Shown: positions 16,627 through 25,289, numbered from the stretch's first letter. The stretch: DNA of 43,294 bases from Erythrobacteraceae bacterium (GCA_947479055.1 CANJYE010000025.1:1-43294); one strand, 5' to 3'. The notes: generated from the letters alone by a model not told the origin. Numbers and translations: made by a program.

Positions 16627-17823
16627 TCAGAAACCGGTGGAAACCGTCAGCGCTGGCCCCGAACCGGGTGCGGCATCGCCCGCCACGCGGAAGCGGTAGT
16701 CCATCGACACCCGCGACGGCCTTCCCGCCAGCTTGAGCCGCGCAGTCGCGCCCGGGCCGATATCGACCCTGCTGGCACCCTTCTGCGCACCGCCCCATAT
16801 CCCTGCCCCGACCCGCAACTCGCCTCCCTGGCCGATGTTCATCAGCTTGCGGTCAACCCGGATCTGGCCATCGAAAAACGGCGTCTTGAACTTGCCGCCT
16901 ACATAACCGCCCTGAAAATAAGCATCGCCCAGCATGTCCCATGGCAGTTCGATCGGCTGAAGCTCGGTATAAGCGATGGCGGCGGGGCGGAAGCTCGTGT
17001 CGCCACCGCTGCGGAAGGCCCGGGCCTCGCCGGCCACAACCAGCGGGAACCCGGCGATCGGCCGCGCGCCGACACCGGCCGCCACTTCGCTTTCGCGGAT
17101 CGCGCCCAGCGAACTGCTCCCGCGCAGATAGACCATCGGCCGATGCCCACTCTGCGGCGCAAGCTGGTAACGCAGCACCGCGCCCATCTGGCTGCCGCCG
17201 TAAAGCGGGCGGCCAGCGGCAGGATTGATCGCAGCGCTCTGCTGGCGCATCAGCATCCAGGCATCCAGCGACCAGCGATCGTTGCCCTTCGTGTTTTCGG
17301 CCAGCCCCGGAGAAAGCGGGATCGGCGCGGGCGCCGCCGGGGTGGACTGGCCGACATAGGCTGAAAGCTCGGGCGGCACCGCCACCCGCGCCAGCGCGGC
17401 CATCCACATCAGCTGATGCCCTGCTGCCAGCATCGGATCCTCACCACGTCCCACCTGCGGCGGGGTGCCATCATGCGGGACGATAAAGGTCTGTTGCTGA
17501 GGCATGGTGCCGGGTGCGAACCAGCCCACCTGAGGGCCGGCCGGCATCGGCTGGCCATACCATTGCGGAGCTTGCGGCATAGTGGGCCAGTATCCGGCCA
17601 TCGGCGGCAATGACATGCCCGGCATGGCACCCATCGAGCCAGGCGTGGGCTGCTCCGCCGGAGCGACCGCCTGTCCGGCGAGGGAAATCGAGCTCTGCGG
17701 TCCGACATGGTCAGCCGCCCAGACTGGCGGTTGCCAGGTCAGCGCGCGGAACACGATCCAGCCGCCGACGATCAGGATCAGGGCGGCCAGCGGCTGCCCA
17801 CGCAGGGTTTCGCGAATGATCAT
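16627..17823 (-). CDS. NfrA C-terminal-domain protein (phage N4 adsorption protein A-like, short form)
   Basis: A 398-aa protein. Residues ~8-30 are a signal anchor; ~40-120 are a Pro/Met/Gly-rich linker; the last ~110 residues match the NfrA C-terminal domain (GGYVGGKFKTPFFDGQIRVD, GAGIWGGAQ, VAGDAAPGSGPALTV). E. coli NfrA is about 990 aa, with a TPR scaffold and an outer-membrane portion; most of that is missing here. The start overlaps the stop of the NfrB-like glycosyltransferase gene by 4 bp (ATGA), showing the two act together. The likely role is in assembly or export of the glycan made by that enzyme, as proposed for NfrA of E. coli. The membrane in which it resides is uncertain. Confidence 0.75.
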   Translation of the reverse strand: MIIRETLRGQPLAALILIVGGWIVFRALTWQPPVWAADHVGPQSSISLAGQAVAPAEQPTPGSMGAMPGMSLPPMAGYWPTMPQAPQWYGQPMPAGPQVGWFAPGTMPQQQTFIVPHDGTPPQVGRGEDPMLAAGHQLMWMAALARVAVPPELSAYVGQSTPAAPAPIPLSPGLAENTKGNDRWSLDAWMLMRQQSAAINPAAGRPLYGGSQMGAVLRYQLAPQSGHRPMVYLRGSSSLGAIRESEVAAGVGARPIAGFPLVVAGEARAFRSGGDTSFRPAAIAYTELQPIELPWDMLGDAYFQGGYVGGKFKTPFFDGQIRVDRKLMNIGQGGELRVGAGIWGGAQKGASRVDIGPGATARLKLAGRPSRVSMDYRFRVAGDAAPGSGPALTVSTGF

Positions 17824-19229
17824 GACGCCTGCGCCGCTTGCAGCATCAGCGCGGGATGGGCGTGATGCTCAGTCTTGTCCCAGACCGGCGCGCCTCCCTG
17901 TAGGGTTCGCCAGTAGGCAGTGAGCGCTCGCCGGCCCGCCATGATCGCGATGACATTGGCGACCGGTATGCGTGCCACTCCGAACATTCCTTCGATCAGA
18001 CCATATTCGCGGGCAGTAAAGGCAAAACGCCAGACCGCACGCCAAAGAAAGGCCAGAAGATTGATGAACAGTATGAGTTTCAGCGTAGGGCTGGCAGTCG
18101 GTAGATCTATCAAGCCGGCAAGGCTGAACAGCCAGAGAAGGGTGGCGAGCACGAATAGGGTATAGGCAGCCGCCAGCACCAGCGCGGTCAGCGGTCCGCG
18201 GCGGTCGCGCATCCGCATCCAGCGTTCGGACGGACGTCCCTTCCAGCCAAGCCGATCCCAGCCCTGAAAGCAAATGCCGTGCATCCAGCGTGTCTTCTGC
18301 CGCACCGCAGCGACTAGCGTGTCGGGAAAACAGGCTCGGGTAGCCACGAGTCGGCCATCATCGCCCCGTACGCGAAGGAACTTCGCCCGGCCGCCCAGCG
18401 CGCTGACTAACAGGCCCAGTTCATAATCCTCGGTCAGGCATTCGCTGGCAAAGGGCAGGCCATTGCGGCCATTCTCCGTCGCGATCCGGCCCAGTGCGGT
18501 GCGCAGGAAAGCACACCCGACCCCGGCTGCAGGCAGCGCCGCCCCCAGTGCATCCCGCACCACCATCGCCTTGCCATGCGCTTCAGCAAATTCATCGCAA
18601 TAATGGCCAGCGATCCAGCGGGCGCCCAGTTGCGGCTCGGGCAGAACGGGAATTTGGGCAAAATCGTAGGAGCCGATTGCCTCGTCCAGCAGTGCCAGCG
18701 CAGCGGGATCGACCATGTCCTCAGCATCGTGCAGCACCACCATTCGCGCAGTCACGCCGGTGCGCCGCTCATCCTCGCAGAGCGCAACATAGACCCGGTT
18801 GAGGCAATCTGCCTTGCTGCTCGGCCCATCGCGGTCATGGATGACCAGCCTAAGGCGCGAATCGCCAGCTGCGCCCCGGATAACCGCCTGGGCGGTGGCG
18901 GGATCGTTGCGATAACAGCCGACGTAAATCCTGAGTTCCTGCTGCCGCCAGGTGGCAAGGGCATGGCGAACCGTAGCGCCGATCACCTCGGCTTCCTGCC
19001 ACGCGGCGATCATCACCACTGCACGGCCTTTGAGCGGCCGCTGTGCCAGTTCCAGCCGGTCGATCCGCCGCGTCCGGGCCCGGCCGGTCAGCCGCAACCA
19101 AAGCCACGAGACATCAACCATCAGGTCGTCGATCCCGCCAAGCAGGAAAAAGATAGCCGCGAACAGCAGCAACTCGTATCCACCGAGCGCTACCCATTCC
19201 AGCAGGCTGTACCCCCCAAGGACCGCCAA
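17820..19229 (-). CDS. NfrB-like inner-membrane glycosyltransferase (GT2), lacking the c-di-GMP-binding C-terminus
   Basis: A 469-aa processive-type glycosyltransferase. One N-terminal helix (~16-34) precedes a GT2 domain with HDAED (167-171), the TED motif (266-268) and QKTRW (311-315, equivalent to Q/RxxRW of cellulose synthase-like enzymes). Two to three helices follow at ~345-405. E. coli NfrB makes the N4 glycan receptor, a secreted polysaccharide, and has an extra C-terminal MshEN/GSPII domain that binds c-di-GMP; this protein ends before such a domain. The start is TTG at 19229, supported by GGGGAAG seven bases upstream; a nearby ATG (19236) is out of frame. It is divergent from nhaA. 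Confidence 0.82.
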   Translation of the reverse strand: MAVLGGYSLLEWVALGGYELLLFAAIFFLLGGIDDLMVDVSWLWLRLTGRARTRRIDRLELAQRPLKGRAVVMIAAWQEAEVIGATVRHALATWRQQELRIYVGCYRNDPATAQAVIRGAAGDSRLRLVIHDRDGPSSKADCLNRVYVALCEDERRTGVTARMVVLHDAEDMVDPAALALLDEAIGSYDFAQIPVLPEPQLGARWIAGHYCDEFAEAHGKAMVVRDALGAALPAAGVGCAFLRTALGRIATENGRNGLPFASECLTEDYELGLLVSALGGRAKFLRVRGDDGRLVATRACFPDTLVAAVRQKTRWMHGICFQGWDRLGWKGRPSERWMRMRDRRGPLTALVLAAAYTLFVLATLLWLFSLAGLIDLPTASPTLKLILFINLLAFLWRAVWRFAFTAREYGLIEGMFGVARIPVANVIAIMAGRRALTAYWRTLQGGAPVWDKTEHHAHPALMLQAAQAS

Positions 19230-19242
19230 AAGTCATCTTCCC

Positions 19243-19260
19243 CTAAGTATATTAGCTTAG
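19243..19260. promoter_or_regulatory. AT-rich divergent promoter region with inverted repeat (nfrB-like / nhaA)
   Basis: CTAAG (19243-19247) and CTTAG (19256-19260) flank an AT-only-like core, in the middle of the only AT-rich stretch between the divergent genes. It is placed to serve as an operator for the glycosyltransferase gene; exact -35/-10 boxes were not clear. Confidence 0.3.
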
Positions 19261-19315
19261 AACCTAACGAAGCCGCAGGCCGCTTGCAACAAGCAAACGC
19301 TTGAGAAAAGAAAGC

Positions 19316-20497
19316 ATGATGCAGCAAACACGCCCCAGACTGAGCGAAAGGATCGCGCCGATCCGTTCACTGTTCGTCGGCGATGCGGCGGGTGGGGTGT
19401 TGCTGATCCTGGCCGCAGCCTGCGCGACCGCACTTGCCAACTCCCCACTTGGCGATGGCTATCACGCCCTGTTCCACCACGCGCTGGCATGGACCCCCAT
19501 CGCCCGGCTCGACACGCTGCATCTGTGGATCAACGACGGCTTGATGGCCATTTTCTTCTTCGTCGTCGGACTAGAAGTGAAGCGGGAACTCATCGCCGGG
19601 CAGCTTTCGACAGCAACCCAGCGCCGCCTGCCGGTGCTGGCGGCGGCTGCCGGGATGATGGTGCCCGCGGCGATCTACTGGCTGCTCACGCCTGCCCAGC
19701 CGCCGCTTGACCGGGGCTGGGGCATTCCTGTCGCTACCGATATCGCCTTTGCGATGGGAGTGGTCGGCCTGCTCGGCCAGCGCGTGCCGATGGCGCTGCG
19801 GCTGTTCCTGCTGACAGTCGCGATCGTCGATGATATCGGCGCGGTGCTGGTGATCGCGCTGGCCTATACCTCGCAGATCGAACTCGGCTGGGTTTCGGTG
19901 GCGGTGCTGGTGGTGCTGGCGATGGCTGCGCTGAACCGGCTGGGCGTGACCCGCGCCTGGCCCTATCTGGTGCTGGCGGTCGCGCTGTGGCTTGCCGTGC
20001 TCTATTCTGGCGTCCACGCCACAATTGCTGGGGTGGTGGCGGCGCTGACCATCCCGATGGGCCAGGGCAATGGCCTGCTCGAAAGGCTTGAACATCGGCT
20101 GATAGGGTGGAACGCCTATGCCATTGTCCCGCTGTTCGGCTTTGCCAATGCCGGAGTTAGCCTTGCGGGTCTGGGACTGGCAGGCATGGGCCAGCCATTG
20201 CCGCTTGCGATCGCCGCCGGGCTGGTGATCGGCAAGCAGGCAGGGATCTTCGCCACAATTTTCGCCGCCGACCGGCTGGGCATCGCCCCCCGGCCCGCAG
20301 GAGCAAGCTGGTCCCAGATTTGGGGCATGGCGATCCTGTGTGGAATCGGCTTCACGATGAGCCTGTTCATCACCGCACTCGCCTTCCCGCACCATCCGCA
20401 GCTGGTGGAGGAGGCGAAGATCGGCGTTCTGGCCGGCTCGCTGGTCTCCGCCATCCTCGGCTATTGCGTGCTGCGGTTTGCCTCACAGCCAAGGTAA
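19316..20497 (+). CDS. nhaA: Na+/H+ antiporter NhaA
   Basis: Electrogenic exchange of cytoplasmic Na+ (or Li+) for external protons; an inner-membrane protein of 393 aa with ~12 helices. The ion-binding Asp pair of helix V is intact (VAIVDDIGAVL), as are DGLMAIFFFVVGLEVKRE in helix II, ATDIAFAMGV, and GIGFTMSLFI. The ATG at 19316 (followed by a second ATG) is chosen since GAGAAAAGAAAG lies just before it; a TTG at 19301 would place this Shine-Dalgarno inside the gene. It converges with the VOC protein gene across 11 bp. Confidence 0.94.
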   Translation: MMQQTRPRLSERIAPIRSLFVGDAAGGVLLILAAACATALANSPLGDGYHALFHHALAWTPIARLDTLHLWINDGLMAIFFFVVGLEVKRELIAGQLSTATQRRLPVLAAAAGMMVPAAIYWLLTPAQPPLDRGWGIPVATDIAFAMGVVGLLGQRVPMALRLFLLTVAIVDDIGAVLVIALAYTSQIELGWVSVAVLVVLAMAALNRLGVTRAWPYLVLAVALWLAVLYSGVHATIAGVVAALTIPMGQGNGLLERLEHRLIGWNAYAIVPLFGFANAGVSLAGLGLAGMGQPLPLAIAAGLVIGKQAGIFATIFAADRLGIAPRPAGASWSQIWGMAILCGIGFTMSLFITALAFPHHPQLVEEAKIGVLAGSLVSAILGYCVLRFASQPR

Positions 20498-20508
20498 GCG
20501 CGCCGCCC

Positions 20509-20949
20509 TTACCAGGTGCCGACATTCTCCATGCTCGCCCAGGGCTCCTGCGGCGACAGCCGCTCGCCTTTTTGCAGCAATTCGATCGAAATCCCGTCGG
20601 GCGCCTTGACGAAAGCCATCCAGCCGTCGCGTGGCGGGCGGTTGATCGTTACCCCGGCATCGGCCAGCCGCTGGCAGGTGGCGTAGATGTCATCCACCTC
20701 ATAGGCGAGATGGCCGAAATTTCGTCCACCGCCATAGACGTCGCCCGCACTGCCATCCTCGGGCGGCCAGTTGTAGGTCAGTTCAACCTCGGCCAGGCCT
20801 TCCTGCCCCGGCGCAGCCAGGAAGATCAGGGTGAATCGCCCTTGCGGAAAATCATGCCGTCGCACTTCGCTCACGCCGAGCAATTCGAAGAAGCGCACCG
20901 TCGCTTCTGCGTCGGTGATCCGCAACATGCTGTGGAGATATTTGGTCAT
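20509..20949 (-). CDS. VOC-family protein, lactoylglutathione lyase-like (glyoxalase I)
   Basis: A 146-aa vicinal-oxygen-chelate protein with two beta-alpha-beta-beta-beta modules. Putative metal ligands are in the expected places: His6 (YLHSMLRITD), Glu in VELTYNW, His in GHLAYEVDD and Glu in SIELLQKGE. Together with RTLIFL-type strands and the helix DAEATVRFFELLG, this agrees with glyoxalase I, which isomerises the methylglyoxal-glutathione hemithioacetal. The start at 20949 aligns with the family; ATG at 20970 would add seven residues. The enzyme assignment is likely, though VOC members also include fosfomycin-type and dioxygenase activities. Confidence 0.85.
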   Translation of the reverse strand: MTKYLHSMLRITDAEATVRFFELLGVSEVRRHDFPQGRFTLIFLAAPGQEGLAEVELTYNWPPEDGSAGDVYGGGRNFGHLAYEVDDIYATCQRLADAGVTINRPPRDGWMAFVKAPDGISIELLQKGERLSPQEPWASMENVGTW

Positions 20950-21063
20950 CGCAAGAGAAACTCCATTCATCGTTCATCAGGCAAGGCCTAAAGGCCGTTC
21001 TGCCCGGTGCTAACCATGAATTGGCCGCGCCCGCCACCCCGTTCTGACAGCAAGCGAAATGGA

Positions 21064-21095
21064 AAGGGCCCGCACCGAAGCCGGTACGGGCCCTT
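21064..21095 (-). terminator. Strong terminator of the TorF porin gene
   Basis: AAGGGCCCG / CGGGCCCTT nine-base-pair stem enclosing an ACCG/CGGT stem, 27 bases past the porin stop codon. On the minus strand it runs into TTTCCATTT, as for an intrinsic terminator. Confidence 0.75.
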
Positions 21096-21121
21096 CGCGC
21101 TCCCTGATGTGCTGACCAGCC

Positions 21122-21883
21122 TTAGAAGGCGAAGGTCAGCGAACCAACCACTGCATTGTCGGTAAAGTTGTTCACATTGTGACCTTCCGAACCGATGTAG
21201 CTGACGCCGAGCGTCAGGCCTCCCAGCACGGTGGCCGATGCGCCAACCGAATAGTCGATAGCACTCTTGTCGGTACCGCCGAGCAGATAGTCAGGGGCAA
21301 GCGGGCCATCGGTGTAACCAAGATGGGCCGAAAGTGTAATCGGCGTATTGGGAATGCCCGCCGACAGGTCGGTGAAGAGATACAGGTTGTCCTGGCTCGC
21401 CATCGAATCCTGATCCCAGGCATAGGCAACGCCCACAGTCGCGCCTACCGGTCCGATCGTGGTCGAGAGCTTCACATAGGGCTCGAAGTAATCGGAAGGG
21501 CCAGCCAACGGCGGCTCGTCCTTGCCGGGATAGGTGTAGTAGGTCAGGCCGGCATCAAGCGTCAGGCCAGAGGTCACTTCACCCTTCCAGCCGGCGAACA
21601 GATCAACTTCGGTTTCGCCATAGGTCGGCGTATTGGCAAGCGAGGATGCCCAAGTGCCGATATAGGCACCGCTCGAATGGTTGATGGTGAAGCCACCCTG
21701 GACAGCCGCATCGCCACCAGAAAGCGACACTCCGCGGAACCGGTAATCGGTCACCAGGCCGACGCTGCCGGTCACAGTGAATTCCGGCGTTGCCGCTTCG
21801 TCTTCCGCGAAAGCGGGTGTGGCAGCCAGCGCGGTGCCGGCAAGGAGGGTTGCAGCCAGGAGGCTGCGGACGGACGTAAGCAT
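21122..21883 (-). CDS. TorF-family putative porin
   Basis: A 253-aa outer-membrane protein of the TIGR02001/Gcw_chp family. It has a Sec signal peptide ending TPAFA-EDEA (cleavage near residue 26), followed by the family's opening motif FTVTGSVGLVTDYRFRGVS. The rest shows alternating amphipathic beta strands with repeated GxTxGVxYxW-like segments and a C-terminal aromatic (LTFAF) as in BAM substrates. Family members are believed to form small beta-barrels; the transported solute is unknown. It is monocistronic with a strong terminator and a 180-bp AT-richer leader, as expected for an abundant porin. Confidence 0.85.
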   Translation of the reverse strand: MLTSVRSLLAATLLAGTALAATPAFAEDEAATPEFTVTGSVGLVTDYRFRGVSLSGGDAAVQGGFTINHSSGAYIGTWASSLANTPTYGETEVDLFAGWKGEVTSGLTLDAGLTYYTYPGKDEPPLAGPSDYFEPYVKLSTTIGPVGATVGVAYAWDQDSMASQDNLYLFTDLSAGIPNTPITLSAHLGYTDGPLAPDYLLGGTDKSAIDYSVGASATVLGGLTLGVSYIGSEGHNVNNFTDNAVVGSLTFAF

Positions 21884-22131
21884 GGCAATCTTCCTTATAA
21901 TGGATTAGCGCTTCGTCCCACCTGCGTGCCCGCTGACCGCCTCTTTGGAATGGGGGCCTTGCGGATACGAGGATAAGTTTGCATACCTATGTTGCATTGC
22001 ACAAGAGGAATTGATGCGTCGCGATAACAGTTTTTGCAGGGTGTGGCCTTTTCGCACCACGTTAATTGGCGAGACACAGTTTTCGCCCTACAAGCCCGCC
22101 CCACTCACCCGTCCCGCAGATTGACCCATCA

Positions 22132-22935
22132 GTGCTGAAGCCGTTCCGCAAACTCTTCTCTTTCTCGGCTCCGCCGCTCGCCCCCGCCGTGCCGGCGGGG
22201 CAGCGGATTTATGCCATTGGCGACATTCATGGCCGGATTGACTTGCTCACCGCGCTGGCTGGCGCGATCGAGGCCGACAATGCGGCGGGCGAGCCGGCTC
22301 GCAGCACGGTGGTGCTTCTGGGCGACCTGATTGATCGCGGGCCGGACAGCGCCGGAGTGATCCGCTTCGCCCGCGCCTGGCAGGATCGCCGCAAGGTGCG
22401 CATTCTCGCTGGCAACCACGAGGAAATGTTCCTCGCCAGCTTCGAGAAGACCAGCGTGCTGCGCCAGTTCATCCGATTCGGCGGGAAAGAGACGATTCTC
22501 AGCTACGGCCTCGACCACGAAACCTATCACCGGGCTTCGCTGGAGGAGCTGCAGCAGATGATGCTGGAGATCGTCCCGCGCGACGATCTCGTTTTCCTTG
22601 CCGCATTCGAAGACCGGATCGAGATCGGGGATTACCTCTTCGTTCACGCCGGGATTCTGCCCGAAGTGGCAGCGGAAGCACAGAAACTGCATGATCTGCG
22701 TTGGATTCGCGAGCCTTTCCTCTCGCACGAAGGGCGCCATTCGCATGTCGTCGTCCATGGCCACACCATTACGCAGGACGTCGATGAACGGGACAACCGT
22801 ATCGGCGTCGATACTGGGGCATATATGCACGGCCGCCTGACCGCGCTTGTGCTTGAAGGCACGCGCCGACGCTATATCGCTGCCTGCGATAACGAAGGCA
22901 GCGTTGCCATCGAGGCGTGGCACGCACCTTCCTGA
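22132..22935 (+). CDS. PPP-type metallophosphoesterase (serine/threonine phosphatase-like)
   Basis: A 267-aa calcineurin-like phosphoesterase. The metal motifs are complete: GDIHGR (Asp31, His33), GDLIDRGPDS, GNHEE, the His of FVHAGI, and HGHT. GDLIDRGPDS is characteristic of the PPP phosphatase/bis(5'-nucleosyl)tetraphosphatase (ApaH-like) branch, so either protein dephosphorylation or Ap4A cleavage is possible. The GTG at 22132 is favoured as it gives MLKPFRKLF, a basic start near the domain; a TTG at 22066 would prepend 22 Pro/Ser-rich residues. No good ribosome-binding site is seen for either. rnpB converges on it 16 bp downstream. Confidence 0.83.
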   Translation: MLKPFRKLFSFSAPPLAPAVPAGQRIYAIGDIHGRIDLLTALAGAIEADNAAGEPARSTVVLLGDLIDRGPDSAGVIRFARAWQDRRKVRILAGNHEEMFLASFEKTSVLRQFIRFGGKETILSYGLDHETYHRASLEELQQMMLEIVPRDDLVFLAAFEDRIEIGDYLFVHAGILPEVAAEAQKLHDLRWIREPFLSHEGRHSHVVVHGHTITQDVDERDNRIGVDTGAYMHGRLTALVLEGTRRRYIAACDNEGSVAIEAWHAPS

Positions 22936-22951
22936 AGCTGCGAAGGAATTT

Positions 22952-23368
22952 GCCAGGGGGCCTGTAAGCCGGGTTCTGTCCCGCGCCCGGTATCCGTAAA
23001 GGACCATCAGCGCGGGGGCAGCCATTCCTCTCGGCGACGCGTTGCCGCGCCGCTCCAGCGACCAACCCGGACAACTCGGCGCGAAACACGCCTGCCCGCT
23101 TGCACAGGCTCGCTGCCCCTATTCGGTCTTGCTCCGGGTGGGGTTTGCCATGCCGCTCCTGTTGCCAGTCGCGCGGTGCGCTCTTGCCGCACCCTTTCAC
23201 CCTTGCCTGTGCCCCAAAAGGCCATCGGCGGTCTGCTCTCTGTGGCACTGTCCCTGAACGCTTGGCCTAAGCCTCCCGCCCGGCGGGCGTTACCCGCCAC
23301 CCTTGTTTCGTGGAGCCCGGACTTTCCTCGGCGCTATTGCTAACGACGCGGCTGCCCGGCCCCCTGGC
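22952..23368 (-). ncRNA. rnpB: RNase P RNA (class A)
   Basis: Catalytic RNA of ribonuclease P, which trims the 5' leader of pre-tRNAs. On the minus strand the 5' part carries the hallmark GAGGAAAGTCCGGGCTCC (CR I/P4 region) and GGGTAACGCCC; the 3' part has AGAACCCGGCTTACAGGCC. The ends pair as P1: GCCAGGGGGCC at 23368 with GGCCCCCTGGC finishing at 22952. The resulting ~417-nt length is normal for alphaproteobacteria. Exact ends may differ by a few bases. Apparent open frames within this stretch are not genes. Confidence 0.95.
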
Positions 23369-23373
23369 ACGAT

Positions 23374-24075
23374 CTACCTAGCACGCCCGAGATCGCGTTC
23401 CAACAAAAGCTCGAACAGCAGCGCCCCGACCTCGCCATCGAGTTCGCCGTCGATCCGGCGCGGCCGCCAGCGGCGCTGGAAGGCGGTAAGCGCGGCCCGG
23501 CCATCGGCGATGTCATAGCCGAACCGCTCCAGCGCGAGATAGAACGCCGCCGGATGGTCGTAGATCAGCCTGATCCGTGGCCTGGGGACCGGCAGGGCAA
23601 GCCTCAGAGCCGCCAGCCGATCCCAGTCGAACAGTTCGCCCGGATCCTGCTTACGGGCGGGCGCGATGTCGGAATGGCCGACCACATTGGCGCGGGGGAT
23701 GTCATGGTCCCGCATGATCCGCGCCAGCAGCGGCAGCAGTGCATCCATCTGCGCATCGGTGAAGGGGCGGTAGCCGAATTCGTGGCCCGGATTGACCAGC
23801 TCGATCCCGATGCTGGCCGAATTGACGTCGGTGATCCCCCGCCAATAAGACTTTCCGGCATGCCAGGCCCGCTTGTCCTCCGGCACCAGCCGGGTGACGG
23901 TACCATCCTCGTCAATCATGTAATGGGCCGAGACTTCCGCCGCCGAATCACACATCCGCGCCAGCGCCTCTGCCGCCGTCGGCATGCCGGTATAGTGCAG
24001 CACCACCATCGAGATGGGCAATCGCCGCTCGTTCCAGTTGGGCGAGGGCGCTTCACGATGGACCAGCTCGTCCAT
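23374..24075 (-). CDS. N-acetylmuramoyl-L-alanine amidase (Amidase_2, AmiD-like)
   Basis: A 233-aa zinc amidase that cuts between MurNAc and L-Ala in peptidoglycan or anhydro-muropeptides. Zinc ligands are His27 (MVVLHYTGM), His134 (VVGHSDIAP) and Asp144 (RKQDPG), spaced as in AmiD/AmpD; SAHYMIDEDG and AWHAGKSYW are family motifs. A C-terminal helical segment (~175-230) looks like a peptidoglycan-binding_1 type domain (YDIADGRAALTAFQRRW). No signal peptide is seen, so a cytoplasmic AmpD-like recycling role is as possible as an envelope one. The 3' end abuts rnpB and includes its promoter. Confidence 0.87.
   Translation of the reverse strand: MDELVHREAPSPNWNERRLPISMVVLHYTGMPTAAEALARMCDSAAEVSAHYMIDEDGTVTRLVPEDKRAWHAGKSYWRGITDVNSASIGIELVNPGHEFGYRPFTDAQMDALLPLLARIMRDHDIPRANVVGHSDIAPARKQDPGELFDWDRLAALRLALPVPRPRIRLIYDHPAAFYLALERFGYDIADGRAALTAFQRRWRPRRIDGELDGEVGALLFELLLERDLGRAR
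23375..23403 (-). promoter_or_regulatory. Putative rnpB promoter inside the amidase gene end
   Basis: TTGGAA (-35, 23403-23398), 17 bases, then TAGGTA (-10, 23380-23375), ending seven bases before the P1 start of the RNA. The -10 overlaps the amidase stop codon. Confidence 0.55.
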
Positions 24076-24081
24076 GGCGGA

Positions 24082-24723
24082 TCAGCCCTCGGGCAGCACC
24101 GCGCCCATCACCAGCGCATCATCGGTCCGGGCGAACTGGATGCCGCCGCCCGCGTTCTGTGCCAGTTGGTAGAGCATATAGGCCGGCGCGGTCCGGCTCG
24201 ACAATTCACGCTCCTCCAGCGATCCGTCGAGCGCCCGGCCAATGCTTTCATCGAAAGCGATCTTCGGTCCGGTAGCGCGCACCACGATCTCGGTCGCCCC
24301 TTCTCGCTGTTCCGCACCGACATCGAGCGTGCCGCCGCGCACCAGCGCATCGACCCCGATCGAGGCGAGGTTGAGCAGCACCTTGACCGCCGGCTTGGGC
24401 AGCGTGGTCCCGGCCACGCCCCAGTTGAGCTCGGTCCGGCCCGAATCGCCCAGCAGGCCGAGAATCAGGGCGCGCGGTTCGGCCACTGGCACCATTTCGC
24501 CAAAGCCGCCGGCGGCCCCGAAGGCGAGTCGGAAGAACTTGAGCTTGTCGGCCGATATCCGCGCGGTCTGTTCCAGCAGCTCGAAGCAGCGCGCCCGCAT
24601 CTCCGGATTCTTTTCGTCGGCCAGCAGCTCGAGCCCGTTGCTGAGCGCACCGACCGGGCTGAGCAGATCATGGCAGAGGCGCGAGCAGAGCAAGCTGGCG
24701 AGATCGAGCGAGGACACCGTCAT
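24082..24723 (-). CDS. chpT: Histidine phosphotransferase ChpT
   Basis: Relays phosphate from the hybrid kinase CckA to the cell-cycle regulator CtrA and to CpdR in alphaproteobacteria. The 213-aa protein has the four-helix DHp-like region with the phosphorylated His18 in SRLCHDLLSPVGALSNGLEL, followed by a degenerate ATPase-like domain. The start MTVSSLDLAS at 24723 places the His at the usual position; upstream frame (to 24867) is Cys/Arg-rich and not conserved-looking. The amidase gene follows after 6 bp on the same strand. CckA and CtrA are not in the window. Confidence 0.88.
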   Translation of the reverse strand: MTVSSLDLASLLCSRLCHDLLSPVGALSNGLELLADEKNPEMRARCFELLEQTARISADKLKFFRLAFGAAGGFGEMVPVAEPRALILGLLGDSGRTELNWGVAGTTLPKPAVKVLLNLASIGVDALVRGGTLDVGAEQREGATEIVVRATGPKIAFDESIGRALDGSLEERELSSRTAPAYMLYQLAQNAGGGIQFARTDDALVMGAVLPEG

Positions 24724-24872
24724 GTTCAGATTACTACCCGTTTTCCTGTCAAGTTGACACAGTTGACACTGTTCAGGGAAAAATTCCCGCTCCCCTTCAC
24801 TGTCCCCCGCAACTGCCCGGAATCGGGCAGAAACATCGCGGATGCTGGACGGCAAGGGATCATGCAACCGCC

Positions 24873-25289
24873 TTAACCATCAACCACCGAGTAGGAAAGC
24901 GCTTCGAAGCCTGCCGCCCCGTCACGCCAGAACCGCACCTCACCCTGCGCCACGATTGCCCATACCAGCCCGTCCCCGCTGGCCATCGCCCGGTCGGCGG
25001 CGGAAGGCACCGCCTCCCCCACCGGATGCGAGTGATAATAGCCGATCACATGCGCCTCGCCCACCCGCGCCGCGCGCCAGGCATCGACCAGCGCCTGCGG
25101 GTCGATCTCGAACCGCGTGGCAGGGGTCGGGTGGACATTGGCGGCAGTGCAGACCTGCGTGATTTGGCCATCGCGGCCCAGAAAAATGCCGCAGGTCTCG
25201 TCGGGATGGGCTCTGGCAGCCTCGTCCCGGAGGCGGGTGAGGATGGTTTCAGTGACTGCAACATCCACAACCCCCACCCGCCCGCTCAT
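24873..25289 (-). CDS. JAMM/MPN+ metallopeptidase (Mov34/PAD-1 family)
   Basis: A compact 138-aa zinc isopeptidase-type domain with every JAMM residue in place: Glu31 (DETCG), His86 and His88 (YHSHP), Ser96 and Asp99 (PSAADR). Stand-alone bacterial JAMM proteins of this size can remove residues from ThiS/MoaD-like sulfur carriers (QbsD/Mec+ type), but no carrier, E1-like or cysteine-synthase gene adjoins it. ATG at 25289 overlaps the stop of the universal stress protein by 4 bp, making them a coupled pair. The substrate is unknown. Confidence 0.86.
   Translation of the reverse strand: MSGRVGVVDVAVTETILTRLRDEAARAHPDETCGIFLGRDGQITQVCTAANVHPTPATRFEIDPQALVDAWRAARVGEAHVIGYYHSHPVGEAVPSAADRAMASGDGLVWAIVAQGEVRFWRDGAAGFEALSYSVVDG

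Noticed and set aside
22769..23300. Open frames on both strands within 22.95-23.37 kb
   Set aside because: The stretch is RNase P RNA, with paired ends and conserved core; protein frames are coincidental.
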